Source of the DNA: Agromyces salentinus
Lineage (GTDB): Bacteria; Actinomycetota; Actinomycetes; Actinomycetales; Microbacteriaceae
NCBI RefSeq assembly: GCF_009749395.1
Contig: NZ_WBIR01000015.1
Location: 53,775 to 117,774 of the forward strand
Direction: 5' to 3'
DNA: 64,000 nt
Part shown: piece by piece, positions 54,102-64,000 of the stretch
Position numbering within the stretch: position 1 is the first letter of the stretch
How the letters are laid out: the number at the start of each line of letters is the position of its first letter
The notes under the pieces: generated by a model
What the model was told of the DNA's origin: nothing
Seen by the model: only the letters and a program-made list of their open reading frames with translations
Database searches by the model: none
Translations under genes and position numbers: made by a program

Positions 54102-54527
54102 ATGTCGATCGAGGTCAACTACTGGGCCGTCGCGCTGGCCACGATCTCCACGATGATCGTGGGGTCGATCTGGTACACGCCGAACGTGTTCGGCAACTAC
54201 TGGTTGCGGGTCGCGAAGGTCGACATGGAGGACCGCAGCGCGGTCGGGCCGATCCTCACGACGCTCATCGTGAGCTTCATCTCGGCCTGGGTGCTCGCGA
54301 TCGCAGTGCAGGTGACCTGGCTCGCGTTCGGCGGCAACTACCTCGTCGTGGCGCTGACCGTCGCGGTCGTCGCCTGGGCCGGGTTCACCGCCGCACGGTT
54401 CATCACGCACGACGCGTTCGAGGGCCGGCCGTCGGGGCTCACGATCCTGAACATCGGGCACGAGCTCGTGACCTTCATCGTCATGGCGCTCATCATCGGG
54501 GCCTGGCCGCCCGCCGGCACCGTCTGA
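54102..54527 (+). CDS. DUF1761 family membrane protein
   Basis: 141 residues, four membrane helices. Family features: NYWAVALATISTMIVGSIWYTP.FG at the N-terminus and a C-terminal NIGHELVTFIVMALIIGAW. GGAAGG precedes the ATG. Function unknown. It ends 4 nt from the convergent methyltransferase stop. Confidence 0.85.
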   Translation: MSIEVNYWAVALATISTMIVGSIWYTPNVFGNYWLRVAKVDMEDRSAVGPILTTLIVSFISAWVLAIAVQVTWLAFGGNYLVVALTVAVVAWAGFTAARFITHDAFEGRPSGLTILNIGHELVTFIVMALIIGAWPPAGTV

Positions 54528-54531
54528 CGGG

Positions 54532-56157
54532 CTACTCCGTCGGGGCGTCCGCGAACCGCAGGATGCCGTCGTCGAGGAGCGTGCGCACCGCGGGCAGGAG
54601 CTCCGCGGCGAGCGCGACGGCGTCGACCTCGAGCAGGTGCGCGATCGCGGCGATGATCTGGCCGACCTCGAGGTCGCCGTCGCAGGCGCCGACCAGCGCG
54701 GCGAGGCCCGTGTCCAGCGTGATGGCGCGCCCGAAGCCACCGCCCTGGCGCAGCACCATGGCGGTCGGGTTCTCGTCGCCGGGCCAGTGGTGGCGCTCCT
54801 CGGTGACGTCGGGAGCGACCGCGAGCCGGCTGCCCGCGAGATCGGCGTCGTCGAGGCCGGCGGCGCGGTCGTGCGCCTCGAGGCACTCCCCGAGATGCGT
54901 GCCGAGCGTGGCCCCGTCGGAACCGAGCGGGCCGTGCAGGCGTTCCAGCCGGGCCAGGCGAGCGGATGCCGCGGGCGGCGCGCCCGCGGCATCCGACGCC
55001 TCCTCATGACGGCGCAGCAGCACGTACCCGAACCCCACCTCGCGCACCCCGCGCTCGGCGAAGTCGTCGAGCCACGCATCGTAGAGGCGGTCGAAGTCCT
55101 CGCCCGGACGCGTGCCGCCGTCGCGGATCCACGTCTCGGAGTACTCCGTGACATGCTGCACCTCGCGCTCGACGATCCAGTGCTCGAGGCCGCTGCGGCC
55201 GACCCAGTCGGCGACCCGGTCGAACGCGTCGCCGCGCCCGCGGTACTCCCAGTTTCCGAGGAGCTGCGCGATGCCGCCGGGCTCGAGGTGCTCCCCGACC
55301 CCGGTGACGACGGCCTCGACGATACCGTCGCCGACCATGCCGCCGTCGCGGTACTCGTACTCGGGCACGCCCTCGCGCCGCGGGGTGATGACGAACGGCG
55401 GGTTGCTGACGACCCGGTCGAAGCGTTCGCCCGCGACGGGTTCGAAGAGGCTCCCGAGCCGGAACTCGACGCCCTCGATGCCGTTCAGCTCGACGTTCAT
55501 CGCCGCGATCGCGAGTGCCCGCGCCGAGATGTCGGTGGCCACGACACGCTCGGCGAAGCGCGACGCGTGCATGGCCTGGATGCCGCATCCGGTGCCGAGG
55601 TCGAGCACGCTCGTCGCGGCATCCGGGATCATGAGGCCCGAGAGCGTCATCGAGGCGCCGCCGACGCCGAGTACGTGCTGCTCGCCGAGCGGGTGCCCGA
55701 GGGCGAGCTCGCCGAGGTCGGAGGCGATCCACCACTCCCCTGCCCCGAACGCGTCGACGAAGGCGTACGGGCGCAGGTCGAGGAGCGGGCGGATGCCGCC
55801 GTCGCCCTCCTCGCCGACGAGTCCGAGTTCGGCCGCTCCCTGGACGCCGAGCCCGGGGAGCGCACGGGCGAGCTCCTCGCGCCCGACCGGCAGGCCGAGC
55901 ACGAAGAGCTCCGCCAGCGCGGCGAGCTCGGCCGACGGCGCATGCTCCGCGCGGCGCGCGTCGAGCACGCGGCGGGCGGGCACCCGCTGGCCGCGGTGCA
56001 GGGCCGCGGCCGCCTCGGCGCCCCAGAGCGAGTCGAGCGAGGCGACGGTGAATCGCGCTGCGCGGAGGTCGGCGGCGAGCAGTGCGAGCAGGTCGCCGCG
56101 GCGCTCGGGACCGGCCGTGCCGATGGTGTCGTGGCCGGGGTCCCGATGCGCGCTCAT
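54532..56157 (-). CDS. Class I SAM-dependent methyltransferase, three-part actinobacterial type
   Basis: 541 residues. A winged-helix-like N-terminal region (to about 165) precedes the methyltransferase core: SAM motif VLDLGTGCGIQ, acidic VVATDISARAL, and the catalytic NPPF in VVSNPPFVITP, as in N5-glutamine or N6-adenine enzymes (PrmC/RlmG group). A C-terminal region of about 180 residues has no motif I know. The target is unknown; rRNA or a release factor is plausible from NPPF. TTGAAT lies 6 nt before the ATG. Confidence 0.85.
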   Translation of the reverse strand: MSAHRDPGHDTIGTAGPERRGDLLALLAADLRAARFTVASLDSLWGAEAAAALHRGQRVPARRVLDARRAEHAPSAELAALAELFVLGLPVGREELARALPGLGVQGAAELGLVGEEGDGGIRPLLDLRPYAFVDAFGAGEWWIASDLGELALGHPLGEQHVLGVGGASMTLSGLMIPDAATSVLDLGTGCGIQAMHASRFAERVVATDISARALAIAAMNVELNGIEGVEFRLGSLFEPVAGERFDRVVSNPPFVITPRREGVPEYEYRDGGMVGDGIVEAVVTGVGEHLEPGGIAQLLGNWEYRGRGDAFDRVADWVGRSGLEHWIVEREVQHVTEYSETWIRDGGTRPGEDFDRLYDAWLDDFAERGVREVGFGYVLLRRHEEASDAAGAPPAASARLARLERLHGPLGSDGATLGTHLGECLEAHDRAAGLDDADLAGSRLAVAPDVTEERHHWPGDENPTAMVLRQGGGFGRAITLDTGLAALVGACDGDLEVGQIIAAIAHLLEVDAVALAAELLPAVRTLLDDGILRFADAPTE

Positions 56158-56322
56158 CCGTCCATTCAAGCGCACCGTCCGGTCTGCGCCGATGACCCGG
56201 TGCCCGACCGGGATCGTCACCGGCGCGTCATCCGGCGTCCATCTGGGGTCACCCGGCGTAACCCGCGCGACACACGAGGGTCGTAGCGTTGGCTAGCATC
56301 GAGACAGCGAGGGGAGGTCGCC

Positions 56323-56655
56323 ATGACACACGCGACGATGCTGGAGAACCTGCGGCAGGACGCCCGCGACGAGCTGTCGGCGCTCATCGAGCTGCGATGC
56401 CGCCTCGGCGAGGACCCGTGGGTCTTCCTGCCCGACCTTCCGTCGGTCGACGAGCAGGTTGTGGCCACGCTCCGCGAGGAGCGCATGCACTCCGAGCGGT
56501 GGAGCCTTCCGCGGGCCCGCGCCTACCATCCGGCCGCGCGAGCCGGCGACGTCGAGAAGTTCGAGTTCGACCTGCTCCGCGAGATCGCGCTCGAGCTGCC
56601 AGAGCTCAGCGCCGCGGTGTGGAAGATCCTGGATCGGGTGCCGTCGAGCTGGTAG
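56323..56655 (+). CDS. Hypothetical 110-residue protein
   Basis: No family recognised. Helical, acidic-basic mixed, with no signal or membrane segment (TMLENLRQDARDELSALIEL, REIALELPELSAAVWKIL). GGGGAGG precedes the ATG and TAGCAT lies further up, both supporting expression. Its last 50 bp overlap the 3' end of pnuC on the other strand. Confidence 0.65.
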   Translation: MTHATMLENLRQDARDELSALIELRCRLGEDPWVFLPDLPSVDEQVVATLREERMHSERWSLPRARAYHPAARAGDVEKFEFDLLREIALELPELSAAVWKILDRVPSSW

Positions 56656-57316
56656 CCGCGAGCGCGGCGGCCCTGCGCTGCACGAGCATCCACGTGAAGA
56701 AGCCCACGATCGTGAACGCGCCGTAGAACACGTACATGAACGCCGAGGCGTAGTAGCCGGCGCTGATGAGCAGCGGCACGCCCACGAGGTCGACCGCGAC
56801 CCAGATGAGCCAGAATTCCGTCCAGCCCTTCGCCATGCCGTAGGTGGCCAGGAGCGACCCGACGAAGATCCACGCATCGGCCCAGACCGGCTCGAACGAG
56901 CCGAGCGCGCGGAAGATGGGCGTGAGCAGCAGGGTCCCGCCGACCATGCCGACGCCGAGGAGCACCCTGGCCTTCCAGCCGGCCCACCGTGGTTCGACCG
57001 CCGGGGCGTCGACCCCGCCTGCGCGCTGGTGCTGCGACCACCGCACCCAACCGTAGATCGAGACGATGATGAACATGACCTGCCGGCCCGCCTGGCCGAG
57101 CAGGTTGACCGGGTTCGGGGTGTCGAACACGGCACCGAGGAAGACCGTGAACAGCAGGGCGTTGCCGACGATGCCGACCGGCCACGCCCAGATCTTGCGG
57201 CGTAGTCCGCCGAGCGCGCTCGCGAGGCCGAACAGGTTGCCGACGATCTCCCGCCAGAGCACCACCTGGTCGCCGATGACGAGCTGCGCGTCGAAGAGCC
57301 ACTCGATGGGGTTCAC
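56606..57316 (-). CDS. pnuC: PnuC-family vitamin (nicotinamide riboside) transporter
   Basis: 236 residues, seven hydrophobic segments. Family features: GNLFGLASALGGLRRKIWAWPVGIVGNALLF, SIYGWVRWSQ and TEFWLIWVAVDLVGVPLLI. PnuC proteins are facilitated diffusion channels whose substrate is trapped by phosphorylation. Other members carry thiamine or riboflavin, so the substrate is uncertain. The GTG at 57316 overlaps the upstream stop as GTGA. Confidence 0.88.
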   Translation of the reverse strand: MNPIEWLFDAQLVIGDQVVLWREIVGNLFGLASALGGLRRKIWAWPVGIVGNALLFTVFLGAVFDTPNPVNLLGQAGRQVMFIIVSIYGWVRWSQHQRAGGVDAPAVEPRWAGWKARVLLGVGMVGGTLLLTPIFRALGSFEPVWADAWIFVGSLLATYGMAKGWTEFWLIWVAVDLVGVPLLISAGYYASAFMYVFYGAFTIVGFFTWMLVQRRAAALAATSSTAPDPGSSTPRR

Positions 57317-57777
57317 GCGCCGACCCCCGCAGAGGGCGACGCGGATGATGAAGCGGATGCCGCGCGCCGCCGCCGCGCGCGGAGCACGAGCTGTGCGATC
57401 GCCCGCCAGCCGACGAGCAGCAGGCCGAGCGTGAGCGTCGCGACGACGATGAACGCGAGCGCGGTGCCCTGACCGGTCAGCGCGCGGAGGAGCATGCCGA
57501 GCACGACCGAGGAAGCCCACACGATGACGCCGGTCGGCCACACCGCGAACGGTGCGCGCCAGGCGCGGATCGCGAGCCACCCGATCGCGGCGCCCACGAG
57601 GAACGGCCAGGCCGTGCCCCAGAGCCCCGCCGGGTCGAGCGCCTCGGCATGGCTGCTGCGACCGGTGAGGGCGAACCCGACGACGAGCACGGCGTCGACG
57701 ACCGCGGCGATGGCGACCCGGCCGGCGGGGACCGCGTGCTGCTCGACGGAGGAGGCTGAGGGTGAGGGCGACGTCAC
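57313..57777 (-). CDS. DUF3054 membrane protein
   Basis: 154 residues, four helices; the DUF3054 features VDAVLVVGFALTGRSSHAE and WPTGVIVWASSVVLGMLLRALTGQGTA are clear. The C-terminus is Arg/Ala/Ser-rich. It is coupled to pnuC. Function unknown. Confidence 0.85.
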   Translation of the reverse strand: MTSPSPSASSVEQHAVPAGRVAIAAVVDAVLVVGFALTGRSSHAEALDPAGLWGTAWPFLVGAAIGWLAIRAWRAPFAVWPTGVIVWASSVVLGMLLRALTGQGTALAFIVVATLTLGLLLVGWRAIAQLVLRARRRRAASASSSASPSAGVGA

Positions 57778-57807
57778 GCCCTCATCGTACGGTCAGATCG
57801 GGCCGGC

Positions 57808-59817
57808 TCAGCGGCCGTCCGGGGCGGCCAGCGCCGCGAGGTCGGCCGCCGCCCGCACCGGCAGCGCGCAGACGAACGACTCGCAGCGGTACGCCGCGGC
57901 CTCGCCGTCGACGGAGGCGCGACCCTCGAAGAGCTCGAACCCGGCAACGGCGAAGGCGCGGGCCTGGGCGTCGGTCACGATCGCGGTGATGGATGCCGCG
58001 TGCCGCCTCGAGGCGTCGACGAGTTCCACCGTCGGGTCGAACGCGGGCCGGAACGCCTCGCCGAGCACGGGGTCGGATACGACGGCCGGCTCGACCTCCG
58101 CATCGGCCTCCGGTTCGGGGCTCGACACCACGGGCGCCGCGGCCGCGGCATCCGGGACCACCGTGACGAGCTGGACGAGCGGGGACCCGAGCCTCGCCAT
58201 CATGGCGAGCGCACCGCCGAAGGCGATCGGGCGCTGCACCGCGATGCCCGCGACCTGGCGCATCGCCGCGCGCGCGGCGTCGAGGAAGCGATCGCCCGCG
58301 CCGAGCACGGCGAGCCGCCAGGCGGCGTCGGCGCAGGAGGTGAGCCCCGACGGCGTGGCCCCCTCGGCGGGGTCGTCGGGCATCGCGAGCCCGCGGGCCG
58401 CGAGCACCGGGTCGGGGCCGGCTGGCGGCGCGAAGACCGCCTCATCGTCGAGCGCGCCGTCGATCAGGTCTCGGGCGATGGCCGCGTACGACGCCTCGCC
58501 GGTCGCGAGGGCGAGGTCGACGAGCCCGGCCGAGAGCATGCCGAGGTCCTCGAGCGTGGCCACGGCGTCGGACACGTCGGCGCCGAGCGAGGCGCGCACG
58601 AGCGAGCCGTCCTCCCGCAGGTGCAGGCCCAGGACGTGGTGCGCCGCACGGGCCGCGGCGGCGAGCAAACGCTCGCCCTCGACCCCGCCCTCGACGGCGC
58701 CGTACCGCGCGAGCGCGCCGATCGCGAGCCCGTTCCACCCCGCGAGCACCTTGTCGTCGAGCGCGGGCGGCGGCTGCGACATCCGCTGCTCTCGGGAGAG
58801 GGCGTAGTAGCCGCCCTCGGTGCGCACGCCGTCGACGTCGCTCTCGGAGTCCTGCGCACTCGCGAACCCGCCCAACGGCAGCTGCATGACCTCCTGCAGG
58901 AACGCGCTCACGCCGGCCGCGAGCTCCTCGAGCTCGGCCACCGCGTCGGCGCGTTCCCCCGACGGGTCGTTCGGCTCCGCGAGGAGGTCGGCGAGCACCC
59001 GCAGCAGCAGGGCGTTGTCGGTGAGCATGCGCTCGTAGTGCGGCTCGCTCCAGTCCTCGCGCGTGGCGTAGCGGAAGAACCCGCCCTCGACCGGGTCGCG
59101 GAGCGGCGACCGCCCCATCGCGAGCATCGTGCGCTCGGCGAGCGCACGACCCTCGGCGCCCGATGCCACGAGGAAGTCGAGCACGGGCGCCACCGGGAAC
59201 TTCGGGGCGCCCCCGAACCCGCCGTGCACGGGATCCTCCTCCGCGGCGAGCGACTGCACCGAGGCGGCGAGGGTCGCGGCGTCGGGAAGCTCCCCGGAGG
59301 TCGAGGCGACGGATGCCGCGGCGAGCGCCTCCGCCACCGCACCGGCCGTCTGGTCGAGCTCGTCCCGACGCTCGCGCCAGGCATCCGCCACCGCCGCCAG
59401 CACGTCGACGAACGCCGGCATGCCCTGCACCGCTCGCGGCGGGAAGTAGGTGCCGGCGTAGAACGCACGACCCTCGGGCGTCGCGAACGCCGTGAGGGGC
59501 CAGCCGAGCTGCTTCGTGAACGCGGATGCCGCGGCGAGGTAGCTCGCGTCGACGTCGGGATGCTCCTCGCGGTCGACCTTGATCGCCACGAAGTGCTCGT
59601 TCAGGTAGGCGGCGACCGCCGGATCGCTGAAGCTCTCGCGCGCCATCACGTGGCACCAGTGGCAGGTCGCGTAGCCGATCGAGACGAGGACGGGCACGTC
59701 GCGCTCGCGTGCCGCCTCGAACGCCGCCTCACCCCAGGGGTACCAGTCGACGGGGTTTCCGGCGTGCGAGCGCAGGTACGGGCTGAGCGCGTCGGCGAGG
59801 CGGTTCACCGCGCCCAC
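57808..59817 (-). CDS. Thioredoxin-domain DUF255 protein (YyaL/SSP411 type)
   Basis: 669 residues: an N-terminal thioredoxin-like domain with [21 protein letters not shown] (the redox-like pair) and [15 protein letters not shown], then a six-hairpin glycosidase-like domain ([42 protein letters not shown]). Function unknown; some members are linked to cellobiose epimerase-like folds. The start may be the GTG at 59817 or another GTG at 59808 ([11 protein letters not shown] begins there). Confidence 0.9.
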   Translation of the reverse strand: MGAVNRLADALSPYLRSHAGNPVDWYPWGEAAFEAARERDVPVLVSIGYATCHWCHVMARESFSDPAVAAYLNEHFVAIKVDREEHPDVDASYLAAASAFTKQLGWPLTAFATPEGRAFYAGTYFPPRAVQGMPAFVDVLAAVADAWRERRDELDQTAGAVAEALAAASVASTSGELPDAATLAASVQSLAAEEDPVHGGFGGAPKFPVAPVLDFLVASGAEGRALAERTMLAMGRSPLRDPVEGGFFRYATREDWSEPHYERMLTDNALLLRVLADLLAEPNDPSGERADAVAELEELAAGVSAFLQEVMQLPLGGFASAQDSESDVDGVRTEGGYYALSREQRMSQPPPALDDKVLAGWNGLAIGALARYGAVEGGVEGERLLAAAARAAHHVLGLHLREDGSLVRASLGADVSDAVATLEDLGMLSAGLVDLALATGEASYAAIARDLIDGALDDEAVFAPPAGPDPVLAARGLAMPDDPAEGATPSGLTSCADAAWRLAVLGAGDRFLDAARAAMRQVAGIAVQRPIAFGGALAMMARLGSPLVQLVTVVPDAAAAAPVVSSPEPEADAEVEPAVVSDPVLGEAFRPAFDPTVELVDASRRHAASITAIVTDAQARAFAVAGFELFEGRASVDGEAAAYRCESFVCALPVRAAADLAALAAPDGR

Positions 59818-59874
59818 CGCCCGCCCGCGCCGCGGGACGTGCTCCGAAGGACGTCGCGCATCGGGGGCATCCGC

Positions 59875-60723
<849 letters not shown>

Positions 60724-60819
60724 TCACGGCGGCCGCGGCATCCGACAGGGGTTGCGCCGAGCGCGAAGGCGGGGCAACTCGACCGGTGCCCTCCCGGCCC
60801 GCCGTACGATGGAGGGCTG

Positions 60820-63800
60820 ATGACCTCGACCTCGCAGATCCCCGTGATCACGTACCCGCCCGAACTGCCCGTCTCGGGGCAGCGGGAGGAGATCGCGCGC
60901 GCGCTGCGCGAGAACCAGGTCGTCATCGTCGCCGGGGCGACGGGATCGGGCAAGACCACCCAGCTGCCGAAGATCTGCCTCGAGCTGGGCCGCGAGTCGA
61001 TCGCGCACACCCAGCCGCGCCGCATCGCCGCCCGCACCATCGCCGAGCGCATCAGCGAGGAGCTCGGCGTCGAGCTCGGCGGCCTCGTCGGCTACCAGGT
61101 GCGCTTCACCGACCAGGTGAGCGAGTCCACGCGCATCAAGGTGATGACCGACGGCATCCTGCTGAACGAGATCCACCGCGACCGGGATCTCCGCACGTAC
61201 GACACGATCATCATCGACGAGGCGCACGAGCGCAGCCTGAACATCGACTTCCTGCTCGGCTACCTCAAGCGCCTGCTCCCCCGTCGCCCCGACCTCAAGG
61301 TCATCATCACGAGCGCGACCATCGACCCCGAGAGCTTCGCGAGGCACTTCGCGAGCACCACGGATGCCTCGGGCGCGCCGCTGCCCGAGCCGGAGCCGGC
61401 CCCCGTCATCGAGGTGTCGGGCCGCACGTACCCCGTCGAGGTGCGGTACCGGCCGCTCGTGGCCGAGACCGGTGCGGGTGCCGGCGGCGACGAGAGCGAT
61501 GACGAGGGCGCGGCCGCCGACGACAAGGACGTGCAGCGCGGCATCCTCGACGCCCTCGACGAGCTCGACCGCGAGTCGTCCGGCGACGTGCTCGTCTTCC
61601 TCTCTGGCGAGGGCGAGATCCGCGACGCCGAGGCGGCGGTGCGTGCGCACTACGCGACCGCCCGCGGCGGCCGTGCCGGCGAGACCGAGGTGCTCCCGCT
61701 CTACGGCCGGCTCTCCTCGGCCGACCAGCACCGGGTGTTCGAGCCCTCGAAGGTCGCCGGGCTCCGCCGACGCGTCGTGCTCGCCACGAACGTCGCCGAG
61801 ACGAGCCTGACCGTGCCCGGCATCCGCTACGTCGTCGACGCCGGCACCGCGCGCATCAGCCGGTACTCCGTGCGCTCGAAGGTGCAGCGCCTGCCGATCG
61901 AGGCGATCTCGCAGGCTTCCGCGAACCAGCGCTCCGGCCGCTCGGGCCGAACGAGCGACGGCATCGCGATCCGCCTCTACTCGGAGGAGGACTTCGGGCG
62001 CCGCCCCGAGTACACCGACCCCGAGATCCTCCGCACCAACCTCGCCGCCGTCATCCTGCAGATGGCCTCGCTCGGCCTCGGGCCGATCGAGGAGTTCCCG
62101 TTCCTGACCCCGCCCGACAGCCGCGGCATCCGCGACGGCCTCGACCTCCTGCGCGAGCTCGGCGCCATCGACGACGACCGCGGCGATCGGGCCGGGCGCG
62201 ACGAGCGCGACCGGCGCGACGGGCGAGCGGATGCCGCGGCCGCGCGGGGCCCGCAGCTCACGCGCATCGGGCGCCAGCTCTCGCGCCTGCCCATCGAGCC
62301 GCGCTTCGCGCGCATGGTGATCGAGTCCAAGGCGCAGGGGGTCTCGCGGGAGGTGCTCGCGATCGTCGCGGGCCTCACCGTCCAGGACCCGCGCGAGCGT
62401 CCTCTCGAGCGGCGCGAGGTGGCCGACGGCTTCCACGCCCGCTTCGTCGACCCGACGAGCGACTTCCTCAGCCTGCTGAACCTCTGGAACCACCTCGAGG
62501 CCAAGCAGCGCGAGCTCTCGGGCAGCGCGTTCCGGCGCATGTGCAAGGCCGAGTACCTCAACTACCTCCGCGTGCGCGAGTGGCAGGACCTCGTGCGCCA
62601 ACTCGTGCGGCTGGCCAAGCCGCTGGGCCTGCACGTCGCCAAGGAGGCCGGCGAGCCGAACGGCGACGGCATCCACCGTGCGCTGCTCGCGGGCCTGCTC
62701 TCCCAGATCGGCCTGCGCGACGACAGCAAGACCTCCACGGGCCGCGGCGGCGCCGGCTCGGCACGCGAGTCCGAGCGCAGGGGACGTCGCCAGCAGGCCG
62801 AGTTCATCGGGGCGCGCAACGCGCGATTCGTGGTCTTCCCGGGCTCGGCGCTCTCCAAGAAGCCACCCGCCGCGATCATGAGCGCGGAGCTCGTCGAGAC
62901 GAGCCGCCTCTTCGCGCGCACCAACGCCGCCATCGACCCGGCCTGGGCCGAGCAGCTCGCCGGCCCGCTCGCCAAGCGCTCCTTCAGCGAACCCCGCTGG
63001 GAGCGCCGCCAGGGTTCGGCGGTGGCCGACGAGAAGGTGACGCTCTTCGGCGTGCCCATCGTGGCCAAGCGTCGCATCCTGCTCGGCCGGGTCGATCCCG
63101 CGCTCGCCCGCGAGCTCTTCATCCGCCACGCGCTCGTCGAGGAGGACTGGGACGCAGACCGGCTCGACCGCCGCGTGTTCGGCTTCGTTCGGGCCAACGC
63201 GGCGCTCCGCCGCGAGCTCGGCGAGGTGGAGGAGCGCACGCGCCGCCGCGACCTGCTCGTCGGCGACGAGACCGTGGTGCGCTTCTACGAGGCGCGGATC
63301 CCGGCGGATGTCGCCGACACCCGATCGTTCGAGCGCTGGTGGCGAGGAGAGCACCGCCGACGCCCCGACCTGCTGACGATGACGCGCGCCGACCTGCTCG
63401 GCGAGGAGGCCGTCGCCGAGACGGGCGACGAGTTCCCCGATCGCTGGGTGCAGGGCGACCAGACGCTCTCCCTCTCGTATCGCTTCGAGCCGGGCACCGC
63501 CGACGACGGCGTGACCGTCGTCGTGCCCATCGTGCTGCTGCCGCGCATCACCGCGAGCGGGTTCGACTGGCAGGTGCCCGGCCTCCGGGACGAGCTCATC
63601 ACCGCGATGCTGCGGACGCTCCCGAAGGTCATCCGCCGCCAGGTCGTGCCCGCCGCCGAATGGGCCGCGAAGATCGCCGCCGAGCTGCCCGAGGGTCCCG
63701 AACGCGGCGAGGAGCGCGAACCGTTCGCGACCGCGCTCGCGCGCATCATCCGCTCGCTCACCTTCGCCCCCGTCGACCCGGGCGACTTCGACCTCGAGCG

Positions 63801-64000
63801 CGTCCCGCCCCACCTTCGCGTGACCTATCGAGCCGTCGACGAGCGCGGCCGCACGCTCGGCACGTCGAAGGACCTCCCCCAGTTGCAGCAGTCGCTCGCG
63901 GCCCGCACGCGGGAGGCCGTCGCCAAGGCCGTCACCGGCACCTCGGATGCCGCGGGCCGGCGCCGCGGCGACCGCGGCGCCGCGGCACCCGGCGCGCCCG
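60820..64000 (+). CDS. hrpA: ATP-dependent RNA helicase HrpA (3' end beyond window)
   Basis: DEAH-box helicase. The open frame is uninterrupted for 1060 codons to the window end; HrpA is about 1300 residues, so the C-terminus is missing. Motifs: I GATGSGKTT, II DEAH in IIIDEAHERS, III SATID, VI NQRSGRSGRTS. An acidic spacer (GDESDDEGAAADD) lies in the inter-domain region and a low-complexity DR/DE stretch around 62180-62250. TACGAT and GGAGGG precede the ATG. Confidence 0.93.
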   Translation, partial: MTSTSQIPVITYPPELPVSGQREEIARALRENQVVIVAGATGSGKTTQLPKICLELGRESIAHTQPRRIAARTIAERISEELGVELGGLVGYQVRFTDQVSESTRIKVMTDGILLNEIHRDRDLRTYDTIIIDEAHERSLNIDFLLGYLKRLLPRRPDLKVIITSATIDPESFARHFASTTDASGAPLPEPEPAPVIEVSGRTYPVEVRYRPLVAETGAGAGGDESDDEGAAADDKDVQRGILDALDELDRESSGDVLVFLSGEGEIRDAEAAVRAHYATARGGRAGETEVLPLYGRLSSADQHRVFEPSKVAGLRRRVVLATNVAETSLTVPGIRYVVDAGTARISRYSVRSKVQRLPIEAISQASANQRSGRSGRTSDGIAIRLYSEEDFGRRPEYTDPEILRTNLAAVILQMASLGLGPIEEFPFLTPPDSRGIRDGLDLLRELGAIDDDRGDRAGRDERDRRDGRADAAAARGPQLTRIGRQLSRLPIEPRFARMVIESKAQGVSREVLAIVAGLTVQDPRERPLERREVADGFHARFVDPTSDFLSLLNLWNHLEAKQRELSGSAFRRMCKAEYLNYLRVREWQDLVRQLVRLAKPLGLHVAKEAGEPNGDGIHRALLAGLLSQIGLRDDSKTSTGRGGAGSARESERRGRRQQAEFIGARNARFVVFPGSALSKKPPAAIMSAELVETSRLFARTNAAIDPAWAEQLAGPLAKRSFSEPRWERRQGSAVADEKVTLFGVPIVAKRRILLGRVDPALARELFIRHALVEEDWDADRLDRRVFGFVRANAALRRELGEVEERTRRRDLLVGDETVVRFYEARIPADVADTRSFERWWRGEHRRRPDLLTMTRADLLGEEAVAETGDEFPDRWVQGDQTLSLSYRFEPGTADDGVTVVVPIVLLPRITASGFDWQVPGLRDELITAMLRTLPKVIRRQVVPAAEWAAKIAAELPEGPERGEEREPFATALARIIRSLTFAPVDPGDFDLERVPPHLRVTYRAVDERGRTLGTSKDLPQLQQSLAARTREAVAKAVTGTSDAAGRRRGDRGAAAPGAP

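Noticed and set aside
51792..55154. 1120-codon minus-strand frame spanning two genes
   Set aside because: It crosses the Ig-repeat gene and the methyltransferase gene in a shifted frame, has His/Arg-rich text and no start context.
60724..63813. 1029-codon open frame on the minus strand opposite hrpA
   Set aside because: It is a mirror frame of a high-GC gene: low-complexity Ala/Arg/Glu/Val text, no domain, while the plus strand has a complete set of helicase motifs.

Overview
The window comes from a high-GC Gram-positive actinomycete, most likely a member of the Microbacteriaceae (Agromyces-like). The evidence is about 70% GC, the gene order, the many GTG starts and probable leaderless genes, and the very frequent word GCATCC/GGATGC. 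I see no phage, plasmid, transposase, rRNA operon or CRISPR array. No stretch over about 300 bases lacks a gene. Most genes are complete; the first gene (1-242) and hrpA (60820 to the end) run off the edges.

Much of the window looks like an expanded copy of the conserved actinobacterial block pth-rplY-prsA-glmU ... ispE-rsmA-tatD-metG ... rsmI/pmt (273-38043), with accessory modules inserted. Module A (1854-9666) is a sugar-acid locus: gluconokinase, an L-idonate-type dehydrogenase, an FAH-family protein, an SDR and an MHS-type transporter in one operon. It is followed by an IclR regulator, a 2-hydroxyacid dehydrogenase and a beta-hydroxyacid dehydrogenase. A shared palindrome lies in both promoter regions, and 6-phosphogluconate dehydrogenase (gndA) comes next. 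Module B (17716-20398) is the methionine importer metQ-metN-metI. Module C (28213-34225) is a cellobiose/beta-glucoside locus of the ceb type (binding protein, two permeases, GH1 beta-glucosidase, LacI regulator) with three TGGGA-type operators around a strong promoter.

From 38078 onward the content is more mixed. It includes a YeiH-like exporter, two coupled quinone-oxidoreductase-like proteins, a small XRE regulator with a membrane partner and repeated operators, and an SMR exporter preceded by what reads as a guanidine-III riboswitch. Next come O-acetylhomoserine sulfhydrylase with a CoA-binding protein, serine dehydratase, a rhodanese, an M18 aminopeptidase, a J-domain/NERD fusion, a secreted protein with exact 255-bp Ig-like repeats, a large methyltransferase, PnuC, a thioredoxin-fold DUF255 protein, an aldo-keto reductase and the helicase HrpA.

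Functionally the window joins translation (pth, rplY, glmU-adjacent tRNA-Gln, metG, rsmA, rsmI, Uup-type ABC-F), precursor supply (PRPP, UDP-GlcNAc, isoprenoid), sulfur amino acids (metNIQ, metY, sdaA) and carbohydrate uptake. Several genes have a -10-like hexamer ending exactly 6 nt before the start codon, which suggests leaderless mRNAs.
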